Below, piece by piece: positions 12,546 through 19,952 of a stretch of 22,803 nucleotides of DNA. The position numbers were made by a program, and so were the translations under genes. The stretch is taken from the IMG/VR virus record IMGVR_UViG_3300035670_001304, positions 1 to 22,803 of that record; one strand, 5' to 3'. Origin of the DNA: a virus. The first letter of the stretch is position 1. The number at the start of each line of letters is the position of its first letter. The notes under the pieces were generated by a model. It had not been told where the DNA came from. It worked only from the letters and a program-made list of their open reading frames with translations, and searched no databases.

Positions 12546-14930
12546 TTGACACGGACTTTCCTGTCCACCGGCACCTTGGCCGACCCCGCTGCAGCCGACC
12601 CGGCCGCCATCGAGGAGCAAGATTGCGCCTCTTCTCAATCAAAGGCCAGGCTGCAATCGCTGGGCCGTGAATCAGTCAGCAGCTACGGGCGCGCTTTATT
12701 CATTGAGCACGGCGATCGGGTGGCCAAGGCGCTTGACGCCCTGCTGACCCGGTTTGTGCTGGACCCGCTGATCGCCGGGCCCCACTACTGCGCCCTGCCG
12801 CTGCTGCTGCACTTCTCAACCAAAGGAGCCGTGCCCATTGCGGCTGTGTCTTTGAAGGCGGTCTTGGATCAGCTGTCTCGCAGGCACACTCACCGCCGGC
12901 TTGCTGGTGCCATCGGCCGGGCCATTGAAGATGAAGTCAAGGCTGGGCGGATTGCCGCTCGAGACAGAGACGTGCTGCGGCTGCTCAAACGCCACCAGGG
13001 CAAGGCAGCAGTGGTCAGCAGCGAGACGCTGCAATCGCTGCGCGTGGGCCACACCAGCTGGACGACAACCGATCGCTTTGAAGTCGGCGCCCTGCTGCTG
13101 CAGCTGGTCATTGAGGAAACCAAGCTGCTGCGGCTGGTTCGGCAGTCAGTCCGCGGGCGCCAGACCTTGATGGTGGAGCCAACTGAGCTTGCAACCGAAA
13201 CGATTCGCAGGGCCCCGGAAGATCAGGCGCCACTGCCGCAGGGTCCAAAGCTCGAACCTCCCAGGGACTGGCTCGGGCCCCAGGGCCTGGTGAGCAGGCG
13301 CGACGGGCTACCCCTCGACTACCTGCATGGCGCAGACCTCAAGGTGCCGCTGCAAGTGGTTAATCACCTGCAGGCGCAAGCCCTGATGGTCGATCCGTGG
13401 ATGGCCCAGCAGCAGTCAGAGGCATGGAGCGCCAACTTGCGAGGCCTTTTCTCTGTCACCAGGGACCCGCAGCAGGCGCCCGCAAGACCAGAAGCCGATG
13501 AGGACCGCGCAGCATGGCGGCAGTGGCGGCGGGAAGCCCGAGAGGCCTGGGCGGAGGAGCGCAAGAACAAAGGCCCGCGGCAGCGCATCCAGGAATCACT
13601 GAACCAAGCCGTGGCGGTTGCGGGCGAACCGATCTGGTTTGGGTACGTGTTCGATTTTCGCGGCAGGGCTTACACGTCCAACCGACGTGTCACCCATCAA
13701 GGCCCTGATTTTGAGAAAGGGCTGGTCAACTTCCGCAGTGGGCTGCCCTGTGACGAGACCGCTGCCGAGTGGATCCTGAAGGCCGCGGCGTCGCATTGGG
13801 GGCTGAGCCGCTCGAGCTGGGCAGAACGTCTGCAGTGGGGCCGCGACAACATCGAACGGCTGCTGGCTATTGCCGAGGCGCCGCTGGACCGGCTCGAGCT
13901 GTGGCGTGATGCCAAGGAGCCATGGCAGTTGCTGCAAATGGCCAGGGCCTGGTCGCAATGGTTGAACGACCCATCGACGCCAATCACGGCGCCGATCCGC
14001 TTTGACCAAACGACGAGCGGCTTGGGGATCGCTGCGGCGCTGGTGCGGGACAAGGCGCTGGCACGCGAGACAAACCTGGTCGGCACCACCCGCCACGACA
14101 TCTACGTCGGGGTTGCCGCAAAGGCCGTCAGGGCGCTGCAGCTGGACCTGGAATCCGGCACCCCGGCTCAGCAGCGCTATGCCGCTGTGTGGCTTGAGCT
14201 GGGCGTTGATCGGGCCCTGGTCAAAGGGCCGGTGATGTCCTCTGTGTATGGCGCCCAGCTGCGCTCCATCTTTGACGGGCTGGCAGATCACCTGATCGAG
14301 CATGTGGAGCTGCAGCAAGCGGCGGACTACCAGCGGCAGATCGTGCTGCCTGCCCGCTACATGGCGCAGAAGCTGCAGCAGGTGCTCGCGCCCGAGATTG
14401 CCCCACTGCTCGAGCTCAAGCGCTGGCTGGAGGGCATCAGTGCTGTTGTTGTCAAACGCCAGCGGGGCATCCGTTGGACATCGCCGATGGGCCTGCCGGT
14501 GTTGCTGGCCGGCAAGCAGCCAGCCAACCCGCCTGCCCCGACGCTGCTGCATGGCAGCCGCGGCTGGCGAACAGAGGACAGCAGCAGGCGCCGCCATGAA
14601 CTCAGCGCCAGGGCGACAAGCCGCGGCATCACGGCCAACCTCATTCACTCGTTTGACGCTGCGCTGCTGCACGCCCTGATCTGCAGGGCTGAAGATGTCG
14701 GGGCCGAAGTGCTCCCTAACCACGACTGCTTTGCGGCTGTGCCAGCCCTGGCGACCTGGCTGCACAGAACAGTTCACTCAGAGCTGCGCACGCTGTACCT
14801 GCCGGAGTGGCTTGACGAGATCTCGGCTGAGATCGCCTGCAACGCAGGGTTGAAGCAGCTGCCGTCGCCGCCCATGGTGGGCACGCTGGTGCCTGGCGAG
14901 ATCGGTCAGAACTCCTATTGCTTTTCCTAG
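12546..14930 (+). CDS. T7-type single-subunit RNA polymerase
   Basis: 794 aa, DNA-directed RNA polymerase that transcribes the middle and late phage genes. From the TTG start at 12546, the motifs are DFRGR at 370-374 (T7 DWRGR), catalytic D487 in FDQTTSGLG (T7 D537), K560 and Y568 in VKGPVMSSVYG with the same 8-residue spacing as T7 K631/Y639, and H726-D727 in NHDCFAAVPA (T7 H811/D812). The end SYCFS corresponds to the aromatic C-terminal foot. It is shorter than T7 (883 aa), mainly in the N-terminal domain. The start is uncertain: the first Met after TTG is far inside. Its stop codon lies within the first CCTAGG of array 3. Confidence 0.95.
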   Translation: MTRTFLSTGTLADPAAADPAAIEEQDCASSQSKARLQSLGRESVSSYGRALFIEHGDRVAKALDALLTRFVLDPLIAGPHYCALPLLLHFSTKGAVPIAAVSLKAVLDQLSRRHTHRRLAGAIGRAIEDEVKAGRIAARDRDVLRLLKRHQGKAAVVSSETLQSLRVGHTSWTTTDRFEVGALLLQLVIEETKLLRLVRQSVRGRQTLMVEPTELATETIRRAPEDQAPLPQGPKLEPPRDWLGPQGLVSRRDGLPLDYLHGADLKVPLQVVNHLQAQALMVDPWMAQQQSEAWSANLRGLFSVTRDPQQAPARPEADEDRAAWRQWRREAREAWAEERKNKGPRQRIQESLNQAVAVAGEPIWFGYVFDFRGRAYTSNRRVTHQGPDFEKGLVNFRSGLPCDETAAEWILKAAASHWGLSRSSWAERLQWGRDNIERLLAIAEAPLDRLELWRDAKEPWQLLQMARAWSQWLNDPSTPITAPIRFDQTTSGLGIAAALVRDKALARETNLVGTTRHDIYVGVAAKAVRALQLDLESGTPAQQRYAAVWLELGVDRALVKGPVMSSVYGAQLRSIFDGLADHLIEHVELQQAADYQRQIVLPARYMAQKLQQVLAPEIAPLLELKRWLEGISAVVVKRQRGIRWTSPMGLPVLLAGKQPANPPAPTLLHGSRGWRTEDSSRRRHELSARATSRGITANLIHSFDAALLHALICRAEDVGAEVLPNHDCFAAVPALATWLHRTVHSELRTLYLPEWLDEISAEIACNAGLKQLPSPPMVGTLVPGEIGQNSYCFS

Positions 14931-14953
14931 GACTCTCCTAGGAGTTGCCTAGG
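14926..14953. promoter_or_regulatory. tandem CCTAGG operator array 3 (11-bp period)
   Basis: Three perfect CCTAGG copies at 14926, 14937 and 14948, exactly 11 bp apart. The first contains the TAG stop of the RNA polymerase gene. The array precedes the SSB gene by about 50 bp and lies upstream of the TCTGCA palindrome at 14984, the same order of motifs being reversed at the 10784 gene. Confidence 0.75.
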
Positions 14954-14983
14954 AGAGGTCAAGCCGCTACGGTGCGGCAGACA

Positions 14984-14999
14984 TCTGCACCCATGCAGC
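14984..14999. promoter_or_regulatory. TCTGCA-N4-TGCA palindrome, copy 5
   Basis: Reads TCTGCA CCCA TGCAGC and ends four bases before the SSB ATG at 15004, in the place of a ribosome-binding site. No Shine-Dalgarno is present. Confidence 0.55.
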
Positions 15000-15003
15000 A
15001 CAA

Positions 15004-15657
15004 ATGCCGCGCACAATGCTGACCACCCCCGTAGGCGATGCCTACTGGGCCAAATGCCTAGAGCCCGAAGAAGATCGCTTTGATCCAGAGAAGCCACGCA
15101 GCTGGTCTGTCAGCTGGTGCGGCGATCAAAACGACAAGCCAACCATCTCCTTGATGCAGCTGATCGAGGAGGAGTTTGCTCGCATCCATGGCGAGGGAGC
15201 CAAGCCAAGCAAAAACGCTTGGCCTTTCCGCGAGCAAACCGACAAGGACGGCAAGGCCACCGGCCTGCTCGAGTTCCGCTTCAAGAAAAACGAGACCACC
15301 AAAAAGGGCATGACCCTGATGGCTCCGGCCGTCTACGACAGCCACAAGAACCCTTGGCCGGCCAACACGCTGATTGGCAACGGCAGCAAGGTGAAGGTCG
15401 CGTTCTCCGTCTGGGGTTGGGAGGACAAGTTCGGCAAGAAGGGCGTGAGCCTGAGCTTTGAGGCCCTTCAGGTGCTTGACCTCGTGCCTTACGAGCGCAA
15501 GGACCCAGGCGATGCCTTTGGCGTTGAAAACGGCTACGTGGCAGAGACCCCGGCCGATGCCTTCACCAACGGCAAAGGCGATGAGGCCCTGACGCCCAGC
15601 CAGCGACTTGCTCAGCGCGCGGCCGCACCGGCCGACGACGAGGAGATCCCGTTCTGA
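15004..15657 (+). CDS. T7 gp2.5-like single-stranded DNA-binding protein
   Basis: 217 aa, binds single-stranded DNA during replication and recombination. The body begins PRTMLTTPVGDAYWAKCLEP and contains the central strand region with NGSKVKVAFSVWGWEDKFGK and GVSLSFEALQVLDLVPYERK, which matches the OB-fold core of phage gp2.5 proteins. The tail is acidic and ends DDEEIPF, like the acidic, aromatic-tipped C-terminus of T7 gp2.5 that contacts replication partners. It is the first gene of a tightly coupled replication operon: its TGA overlaps the next ATG. Both palindrome families lie in its leader. Confidence 0.85.
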   Translation: MPRTMLTTPVGDAYWAKCLEPEEDRFDPEKPRSWSVSWCGDQNDKPTISLMQLIEEEFARIHGEGAKPSKNAWPFREQTDKDGKATGLLEFRFKKNETTKKGMTLMAPAVYDSHKNPWPANTLIGNGSKVKVAFSVWGWEDKFGKKGVSLSFEALQVLDLVPYERKDPGDAFGVENGYVAETPADAFTNGKGDEALTPSQRLAQRAAAPADDEEIPF

Positions 15658-16016
15658 TGAAGACCGCCGACTTCGAGCTCAAAGTCCCGCTCATGTCCAA
15701 GGCTCGCCCCCGTTCCCCCAAAGGTGGTGGGCGGCCGTACATGCCCAAGGCCTACATGGACTGGAAGGCCAACGTCAGGGCAATTCTTGGCGAGTGGTGG
15801 ACTGTCCCACCTCTTGAGCAGGTCAACGCCTTGGTGCTGGTGTTCCGGGGCCCGGCCCGCGGCGACTTGGACAACCTTGCCGGGGCAGTGCTCGACAGCG
15901 GCAACGGCTTGATCTGGGCCGACGACCGGGTGGGTGTGATGCCCACCCTCGCCTTGCGCTGGACGAAGGCAGCCAAGGCAGAGCAATCCATCTACATGAA
16001 GGTGATCTGGGAATGA
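15657..16016 (+). CDS. RusA-like Holliday junction resolvase
   Basis: 119 aa endonuclease that resolves branched DNA before packaging. The signature GDLDNLAGAVLDSGNG is followed by IWADDRVG; acidic residues D70, D72 and D89/D90 sit where the E. coli RusA catalytic residues D70, D72 and D91 are. The N-terminal KARPRSPKGGGRPY is typical of the family's basic opening. In T7 this position after the SSB is held by the unrelated endonuclease I (gp3), so RusA replaces it here. The start overlaps the SSB stop by one base, and its end overlaps the next gene by four bases. Confidence 0.88.
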   Translation: MKTADFELKVPLMSKARPRSPKGGGRPYMPKAYMDWKANVRAILGEWWTVPPLEQVNALVLVFRGPARGDLDNLAGAVLDSGNGLIWADDRVGVMPTLALRWTKAAKAEQSIYMKVIWE

Positions 16017-16585
16017 ACTGCCCCAGCTGCAAACATCAACACTCTCGCGTCATTGACACCGACCGGGTGTCAGACGGCATCAGGCGTTACCGGGTCTGCC
16101 GCAACTGCGGCAATCGGTTCGCGACTCTCGAGCGGATCGAGGACTGGGATCCAGTCATGGGCGGCTATGGGCCCGTGGCAGAAGAGCCCGTGCCGGTCTT
16201 GGCGGCTGTCCCTGACCCGCTGCCAGCCAGGCCTCGGGTCGCAGCACGGCACGTTGTCGATCTGGCCGACGACCACTTATTGGCTGTCTGCCAAGAGGCA
16301 CAGCCGTTGTTAGTGCAGTGGTGGAACGAAAGCCGCCGCTCAAAGCACAAAGGCAACGCCACCTGGACTGAAGCCGCGTGGCAGGCATCGGTCAGCCGTG
16401 TTGCTGCACTGCCCCAGGCGCAGCAAATGCTGCTGGCTCAGGCGGGAGTGGAGCACGGCTGGCAGGCCCTTAAGCCCGAATACATCAAAGACGAGCTGGC
16501 CAGGCCAACAGCCGCTGGCCGCCCCATGCCCAAGGACCCGGCGATGCTCGCCGCTCTGGAGCAATGGCCAAGTCAAACCGCCTGA
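16013..16585 (+). CDS. NrdR-type zinc-ribbon protein with unknown C-terminal part
   Basis: 190 aa. The first 45 residues are a close match to the NrdR zinc ribbon: C3-P-S-C6, the DTDRVSDGIRRYRVC stretch, C29-R-N-C32-G, then RFATLERIE. Cellular NrdR continues with an ATP-cone and represses ribonucleotide reductase genes. That domain is absent here; instead a Pro/Val-rich linker leads to about 120 residues of helical sequence with WWNESRRSKHKGNATWTEAA and EHGWQALKPEYIKDEL. It sits between the resolvase and another unknown replication-region gene, overlapping the latter by 22 bp. It may bind DNA or tune host nucleotide metabolism, but this is inference. Confidence 0.7.
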   Translation: MNCPSCKHQHSRVIDTDRVSDGIRRYRVCRNCGNRFATLERIEDWDPVMGGYGPVAEEPVPVLAAVPDPLPARPRVAARHVVDLADDHLLAVCQEAQPLLVQWWNESRRSKHKGNATWTEAAWQASVSRVAALPQAQQMLLAQAGVEHGWQALKPEYIKDELARPTAAGRPMPKDPAMLAALEQWPSQTA

Positions 16586-17100
16586 CGCCGGAGACGTTCC
16601 TGGCCGTCGCCGAAATGATCGCGGCTCAGCTGCGCATCAAAGAGGCCGACCGCTGGAGTCCGCACATTTGCCGGCTCAAGTTCCACAGCTTCACGACTGA
16701 GTTTCCAGAGATCAGCGAGCCGCAGTTCATGTGGGCTGCTGAGCAGTGGATCCAGAGCCTGGAGCCCAACGCGTTCAAGCGCTACCCGACCTGGAAAGAA
16801 CTAATGGCACCGCTTTACAGAACCGAGAACGGGCTGGCCAACAGGAGCTGGGGCTTCCGCCCTGAGCTGCCTGGCTTTTGCCAGCCCAGCGCAGAGCAGC
16901 TGGCCATGCTGCCAACCGCTCCGCAGTCAGCTGTAGCGCCGCCTGACCCGCACAACGCTGCGGCCTACCTGCCATTTCAAGCAGGAGATCACCCTTTGCT
17001 GCCTCCACCCCTTGAAGAAACGCCCGCTCTGACACCAGAAAAATGGGCGGATTACATCAGCTGGGTGGCGCAGGAGGAAGCGCAGCTTGCGGATGCGTGA
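16564..17100 (+). CDS. replication-region protein of unknown function, 178 aa
   Basis: The N-terminal helical domain starts SNRLTPETFLAVAEMIAAQL and contains WSPHICRLKFHSFTTEFPEI, FMWAAEQWIQSL and the motif FKRYPTWKELMAPLYRTENG. The second half is Pro-rich and ends with TPEKWADYISWVAQEEAQLA. The pattern 'F..P....L...LY..E.G..NRSWGF' looks like a conserved phage protein, and its place between zinc ribbon and small genes suggests replication, for example as a loader or adaptor for the host replisome, but no ATPase or primase motif is present. It overlaps the preceding gene by 22 bp and the next by one base. Confidence 0.65.
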   Translation: MAKSNRLTPETFLAVAEMIAAQLRIKEADRWSPHICRLKFHSFTTEFPEISEPQFMWAAEQWIQSLEPNAFKRYPTWKELMAPLYRTENGLANRSWGFRPELPGFCQPSAEQLAMLPTAPQSAVAPPDPHNAAAYLPFQAGDHPLLPPPLEETPALTPEKWADYISWVAQEEAQLADA

Positions 17101-17303
17101 TGCAGCCACTTATCAACAAAACCGAGCTGCGCAGCATCCTGCAGCGCGGCCTGCTCAGCGGAAAGTGGTCGGTGTTGCAGTTCAACCGCGGCGGCAAAGA
17201 CCCAATCCTGCCAAGCAAGGAGTTTCTCGAGGAATACCCCCAGTTTCTCGACATGGAGTTCAGGGACAGCAAAGCGTTCAAAGAGCGAGGGCACACGCAA
17301 TGA
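17100..17303 (+). CDS. small hypothetical protein, 67 aa
   Basis: ATG 17100 overlaps the preceding stop by one base (TGATG). The peptide MQPLINKTELRSILQRGLLS is followed by GKWSVLQFNRGGKDPILPSK and an acidic, aromatic end (EFLEEYPQFLDMEFRD). It is charged and probably globular. It overlaps the next gene by four bases. It belongs to a run of five short coupled genes between 17100 and 18070 that occupies the place of the primase-helicase and polymerase genes of T7. I do not recognise its family. Confidence 0.6.
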   Translation: MQPLINKTELRSILQRGLLSGKWSVLQFNRGGKDPILPSKEFLEEYPQFLDMEFRDSKAFKERGHTQ

Positions 17304-17530
17304 GCTGGGAGCAGTACCGCAAGGGCCAGGCCGTTTCCTTCCGCGTCAATGGCGGCTGGAAAAAGGGATTGGCCAGCGAGATCTACGCCGACAGCATCTC
17401 TGTCACTTACTCAGTCGGATCCGCTGATCGAACTGCACGCATTTACGACTTACGAAACATCAAGCCATGGGAATCTACAAACAACAAACAGGCATCGACG
17501 TTGAACGAGCAGCTGTCGTTCGACTCTTAA
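17300..17530 (+). CDS. small hypothetical protein, 76 aa
   Basis: ATG 17300 overlaps the previous stop (ATGA). The sequence MSWEQYRKGQAVSFRVNGGW, KKGLASEIYADSISVTYSVG, SADRTARIYDLRNIKPW reads as a small all-beta barrel: short alternating strands with Gly turns, similar in style to SH3/Tudor-like modules. The tail is polar (NNKQASTLNEQL). A longer in-frame version from 17087 is rejected, because it would overlap the previous gene for 200 bp with an Arg/Gln-rich shadow sequence. Function unknown. Confidence 0.6.
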   Translation: MSWEQYRKGQAVSFRVNGGWKKGLASEIYADSISVTYSVGSADRTARIYDLRNIKPWESTNNKQASTLNEQLSFDS

Positions 17531-17646
17531 GCATGGCCAAGCAGCGATGCGCCGAGGCCGAAGAAGAAGGCGCGAACTACGTCTCAACCTGGTGGGGCGG
17601 CTATGTGCGAGCCCTCGAGGAAATCCTTGGCATGGAGATGGAGTGA
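17467..17646 (+). CDS. small hypothetical protein, 59 aa
   Basis: A short frame from ATG 17467, or from ATG 17533 directly after the preceding stop, to TGA 17644-17646. The longer form begins MGIYKQQTGIDVERAAVVRL and both contain the acidic helix AKQRCAEAEEEGANYVSTWW and GYVRALEEILGMEME. The longer start overlaps the upstream gene by 64 bp, the shorter one not at all, so 17533 may be the true start (37 aa). The stop overlaps the next ATG by one base, which supports the frame. Function unknown. Confidence 0.45.
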   Translation: MGIYKQQTGIDVERAAVVRLLSMAKQRCAEAEEEGANYVSTWWGGYVRALEEILGMEME

Positions 17647-17873
17647 TGGGCTGGTCAATGACCACAAGGCTGCCTTGCGAAGGGCCAGAGCCAAGGCTTG
17701 GCGCCGGCATCAGTAGGCCGCTGGCGAAGGAAAGCACCCGCGAGTATCGACTCCTGGTCAAGCAGCCTGGCAAGCCAGTCATGAGGCTGACTATCCCTGC
17801 GCCAAGCAAAGCCAAGGCGATCAGCTACTGCAAAAACCGCTGGCCCGATTGCACCGTGGAGGCACTGCCATGA
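17646..17873 (+). CDS. small hypothetical protein, 75 aa
   Basis: ATG 17646 overlaps the previous stop (TGATG). The peptide MGWSMTTRLPCEGPEPRLGA leads to a strand-rich part STREYRLLVKQPGKPVMRLT, IPAPSKAKAISYCKNRWPDC, and TVEALP at the end. It looks like a compact alpha/beta module with a basic helix. Its stop overlaps the following ATG (ATGA). A longer version starting at 17547 is a shadow of the neighbouring gene. No family recognised. Confidence 0.55.
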   Translation: MGWSMTTRLPCEGPEPRLGAGISRPLAKESTREYRLLVKQPGKPVMRLTIPAPSKAKAISYCKNRWPDCTVEALP

Positions 17874-18070
17874 GCTTGCTCGATCAACTAACTGAGCTGT
17901 ATTGGTCGCTTGGCGAATACAGCATTGACGATCGCCGTCGTATGAAGACGGTGGTTTATGAGATGGCAAGCCTCATCCGCACTTGGGCGCCAGACCCAGG
18001 GCGGGCTCGCATCTGCCATCTGGCCATTAACGAGGTGGCCGATCGGCTGATTAGGGAGGTTGAGCAGTGA
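17870..18070 (+). CDS. small helical hypothetical protein, 66 aa
   Basis: Starts at ATG 17870 within the preceding stop (ATGA). The protein MSLLDQLTELYWSLGEYSID, DRRRMKTVVYEMASLIRTWA, RICHLAINEVADRLIREVEQ appears to be all helical with amphipathic repeats. Its last bases overlap the GTG start of the exonuclease gene, so the two are likely translationally coupled. Function unknown. Confidence 0.6.
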   Translation: MSLLDQLTELYWSLGEYSIDDRRRMKTVVYEMASLIRTWAPDPGRARICHLAINEVADRLIREVEQ

Positions 18071-18807
18071 AAGCCCTGATTGACACCGAGGTGTACCTCT
18101 ACCGGGCCGCGACGGCCTGTGAGTTTGAGGCCGAGTGGGACACCGATGACTGGACCTACCTCTGCCGCCACGGCGATGCTCAGGCCGCTTTCCAGGACAC
18201 CATCAGCGAGATCCGCGACACCCTCCCGGACCACAACCCGGTGCTGGTGTTCAGCGATCGAGTCAGCTTCCGCTATGGCGTCTGGCCGCACTACAAGGCC
18301 AACCGCAAGAAGTACCGCAAGCCGGCTGGTTACCGGGCCCTGATCGAGTGGGTCTACAAGGTTGGCCCGGCTCGCGGCTGGGAGGTAGTGCGTTTGCCGG
18401 ACATCGAGGGAGACGACGTGCTCGGCGTTCTCTACGAAGAGGGCGACGTCATCGTCTCGATCGACAAAGACATGCTCACCCTGCCGGGCCTGCACCTGCG
18501 GGATGGCGAGTTGATGGAAGTGAGCCGACTTGAGGCCGACCGCAACTTCTACACCCAGGTGCTGGTGGGCGATGCCAGCGACAACTACCCCGGCTGCCCT
18601 GGGGTCGGCGCAGTAGGGGCAGCCAAGCTGCTTGCCGACTGTGCTGCAGAGGTGGAGATGTGGCGGGTGGTACTTGAGGCCTATTCCAAGAAGGCCCTCG
18701 GCGAGCCACATGCCATCACCCAGGCCAGATGCGCACGGATCCTCAGGGCTGGCGAGTACGACTTGACTGCCAAGGCTCCCCTGCTATGGAGTCCGCCGGT
18801 AATCTGA
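18067..18807 (+). CDS. 5'-3' exonuclease (FEN-like, T7 gp6 type)
   Basis: 246 aa nuclease of the FEN/5'-3' exonuclease superfamily, which removes RNA primers and degrades host DNA in T7-like phages. GTG start at 18067 overlaps the upstream stop. Motifs: D6 in ALIDTEVY; HYKANRKKYR at 76-84; EGDDVLG at 114-120; SIDKDM at 131-136; VGDASDNYPGCPGVG at 167-181, where the acidic metal ligands D169/D172 are followed by the helix-three-turn-helix DNA grip continuing to about 190. T7 gp6 is 300 aa, so this form is shorter at the C-terminus. It closes the coupled replication operon. Confidence 0.88.
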   Translation: MKALIDTEVYLYRAATACEFEAEWDTDDWTYLCRHGDAQAAFQDTISEIRDTLPDHNPVLVFSDRVSFRYGVWPHYKANRKKYRKPAGYRALIEWVYKVGPARGWEVVRLPDIEGDDVLGVLYEEGDVIVSIDKDMLTLPGLHLRDGELMEVSRLEADRNFYTQVLVGDASDNYPGCPGVGAVGAAKLLADCAAEVEMWRVVLEAYSKKALGEPHAITQARCARILRAGEYDLTAKAPLLWSPPVI

Positions 18808-18813
18808 GGTTGA

Positions 18814-18829
18814 TCTGCATGTCTGCAGT
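18814..18829. promoter_or_regulatory. TCTGCA-N4-TGCA palindrome, copy 6
   Basis: Reads TCTGCA TGTC TGCAGT, just after the exonuclease stop and at the boundary between the replication and structural genes. It overlaps the preferred ATG (18819) of the next gene. A switch of transcription at this boundary would fit. Confidence 0.5.
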
Positions 18830-19013
18830 GTTGCAGCCGATTGTCACCGATGAGCTGATCCAAAAGCTCAAGAGCGTCTTCCCCGACGCTCCAGGCAGGT
18901 CGATGTCTCATCGGGACATTGACCACTGGATTGGGCAGCAGGAAGTCATCGGCTATCTCGACAAGCTGCTGGAAGAACAGCAGTCCGACCCGCTCAACCT
19001 GGAGGCCCTCTGA
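18819..19013 (+). CDS. small hypothetical protein, 64 aa
   Basis: From ATG 18819 the peptide is MSAVLQPIVTDELIQKLKSV, FPDAPGRSMSHRDIDHWIGQ, QEVIGYLDKLLEEQQSDPLN and a short end. An alternative ATG at 18786 adds 11 residues and would overlap the exonuclease gene. It is acidic and helical with a pattern that recalls small phage proteins of the region just before the portal gene. It overlaps the next ATG by one base (TGATG). No family recognised. It is the first gene of the structural segment. Confidence 0.55.
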   Translation: MSAVLQPIVTDELIQKLKSVFPDAPGRSMSHRDIDHWIGQQEVIGYLDKLLEEQQSDPLNLEAL

Positions 19014-19450
19014 TGTGCTTTGGAGGTGGCGGCGGCAGTCCAGCGACGATCGTCATGCCCGACACCCGGGCTTACGACCGTCAGGCTGAGCTGCAAATGC
19101 AGGCAATGCGCGATACCCAGAACATGGGACTGTCGCTGAAGCAGCTTGAGCTGAACCGCGCCATGAGTGCGCAGCAGCAGGTCCTGTCTGACTTCAGGGA
19201 TTTCAAGATCGAGCAGGCTGACAAGCAGCAGTTCAAAGCAGAGGAGACCAGCGCCAACGCCGCTCGCATCAACGCGCTGATCGGAGCCCCTCCTCCGCAA
19301 CCATCCGCGAAGGCGCCGGTTCTTGGCTCCGACCGGGAAGGCCTGGTCAAAGCAAAGGGCAAGAAAGGTTTGCGCATTGACCGCGTCGGCCAGGCCGTCC
19401 CTGCCTCGCAAGGTGCCGGCACCGGCTTAAACATCGCTACCGCTTCCTAG
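19013..19450 (+). CDS. virion-type 'MC...NI' protein 1 (T7 gp6.7/gp7.3-like)
   Basis: 145 aa. It begins MCFGGGGGSP and ends with GLRID...SQGAGTGLNIATAS. The middle is a Gln/Ala/Glu-rich coiled coil (RQAELQMQAMRDTQNMGLSL and onwards). As I recall them, T7 gp6.7 begins MCF, T7 gp14 begins MCW, and T7 gp7.3 ends in a GGGINI-type tail; these T7 proteins are in the virion and ejected or assembled near the portal. Here both ends occur in one protein. It is the first of three tandem paralogues before the portal gene. A structural or ejection role is inferred from these end signatures and position. Confidence 0.65.
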   Translation: MCFGGGGGSPATIVMPDTRAYDRQAELQMQAMRDTQNMGLSLKQLELNRAMSAQQQVLSDFRDFKIEQADKQQFKAEETSANAARINALIGAPPPQPSAKAPVLGSDREGLVKAKGKKGLRIDRVGQAVPASQGAGTGLNIATAS

Positions 19451-19452
19451 CC

Positions 19453-19950
19453 ATGTGCTTCTTTCAATCCGCCCCTGCTGCGCCTCAGATCATTTATCAA
19501 GGCCCAAGCCAGGCAGACATTGACGCCAACAACAAAGCGCTTGAAGCGTATCGGCAGCAGTCCGTAGCGCAGCAGCAGCAGTTCTCGGCCGCTTTGCAGA
19601 AGCAGATTGACGACGCTAATACCTTGGCCGCAGGCCAGCGCAAGCAGCTTGAGGATGCTCGTGCAGCAGCAGAGGCAGGTTTAACAAGTCAGAAGCAAAA
19701 GGCAGAGGAAGAGCTGCTGTCGCAGCGGCAAAAGGCAGAGCTCGACATGCAAGCCCAAAGGGCTGCAGCGTCTTCTGACATGGCTGCCCAGAAGGCCGCG
19801 GCCTATGGCACTGCAGTCACGCAGGCCACGCCGGAAAACGCCCAGGTCACGCAAGCGCCAAAGCCCAAGGAAAAGATTAAGGGCAGCCTGAAGATCGCTC
19901 CTGGCGCCACGGCTCTCAGCCAAGGCAGCGGCCTAAACATTGGAGTCTGA
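19453..19950 (+). CDS. virion-type 'MC...NI' protein 2
   Basis: 165 aa. It begins MCFFQSAPAAPQIIYQGPSQ and ends KGSLKIAPGATALSQGSGLN followed by IGV. The body is an extended coiled coil (EAYRQQSVAQQQQFSAALQK, then repeats of QKQKAEEELLSQRQKAELD). It shares with its neighbours the initial MC, the long Gln/Ala helix and the end pattern L-K/R-I...G-x-G-L-N-I. The start lies two bases after the previous stop. Probably an ejection or core protein related by duplication to the flanking genes; longer than protein 1 by about 20 residues, mainly in the coiled coil. Confidence 0.65.
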   Translation: MCFFQSAPAAPQIIYQGPSQADIDANNKALEAYRQQSVAQQQQFSAALQKQIDDANTLAAGQRKQLEDARAAAEAGLTSQKQKAEEELLSQRQKAELDMQAQRAAASSDMAAQKAAAYGTAVTQATPENAQVTQAPKPKEKIKGSLKIAPGATALSQGSGLNIGV

Positions 19951-19952
19951 CC

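Noticed and set aside
13596-14777. 393-aa open frame on - opposite the RNA polymerase
   Set aside because: The + strand has every T7-type polymerase motif in this stretch; the antisense product is a low-complexity Arg/Gln/His-rich sequence.
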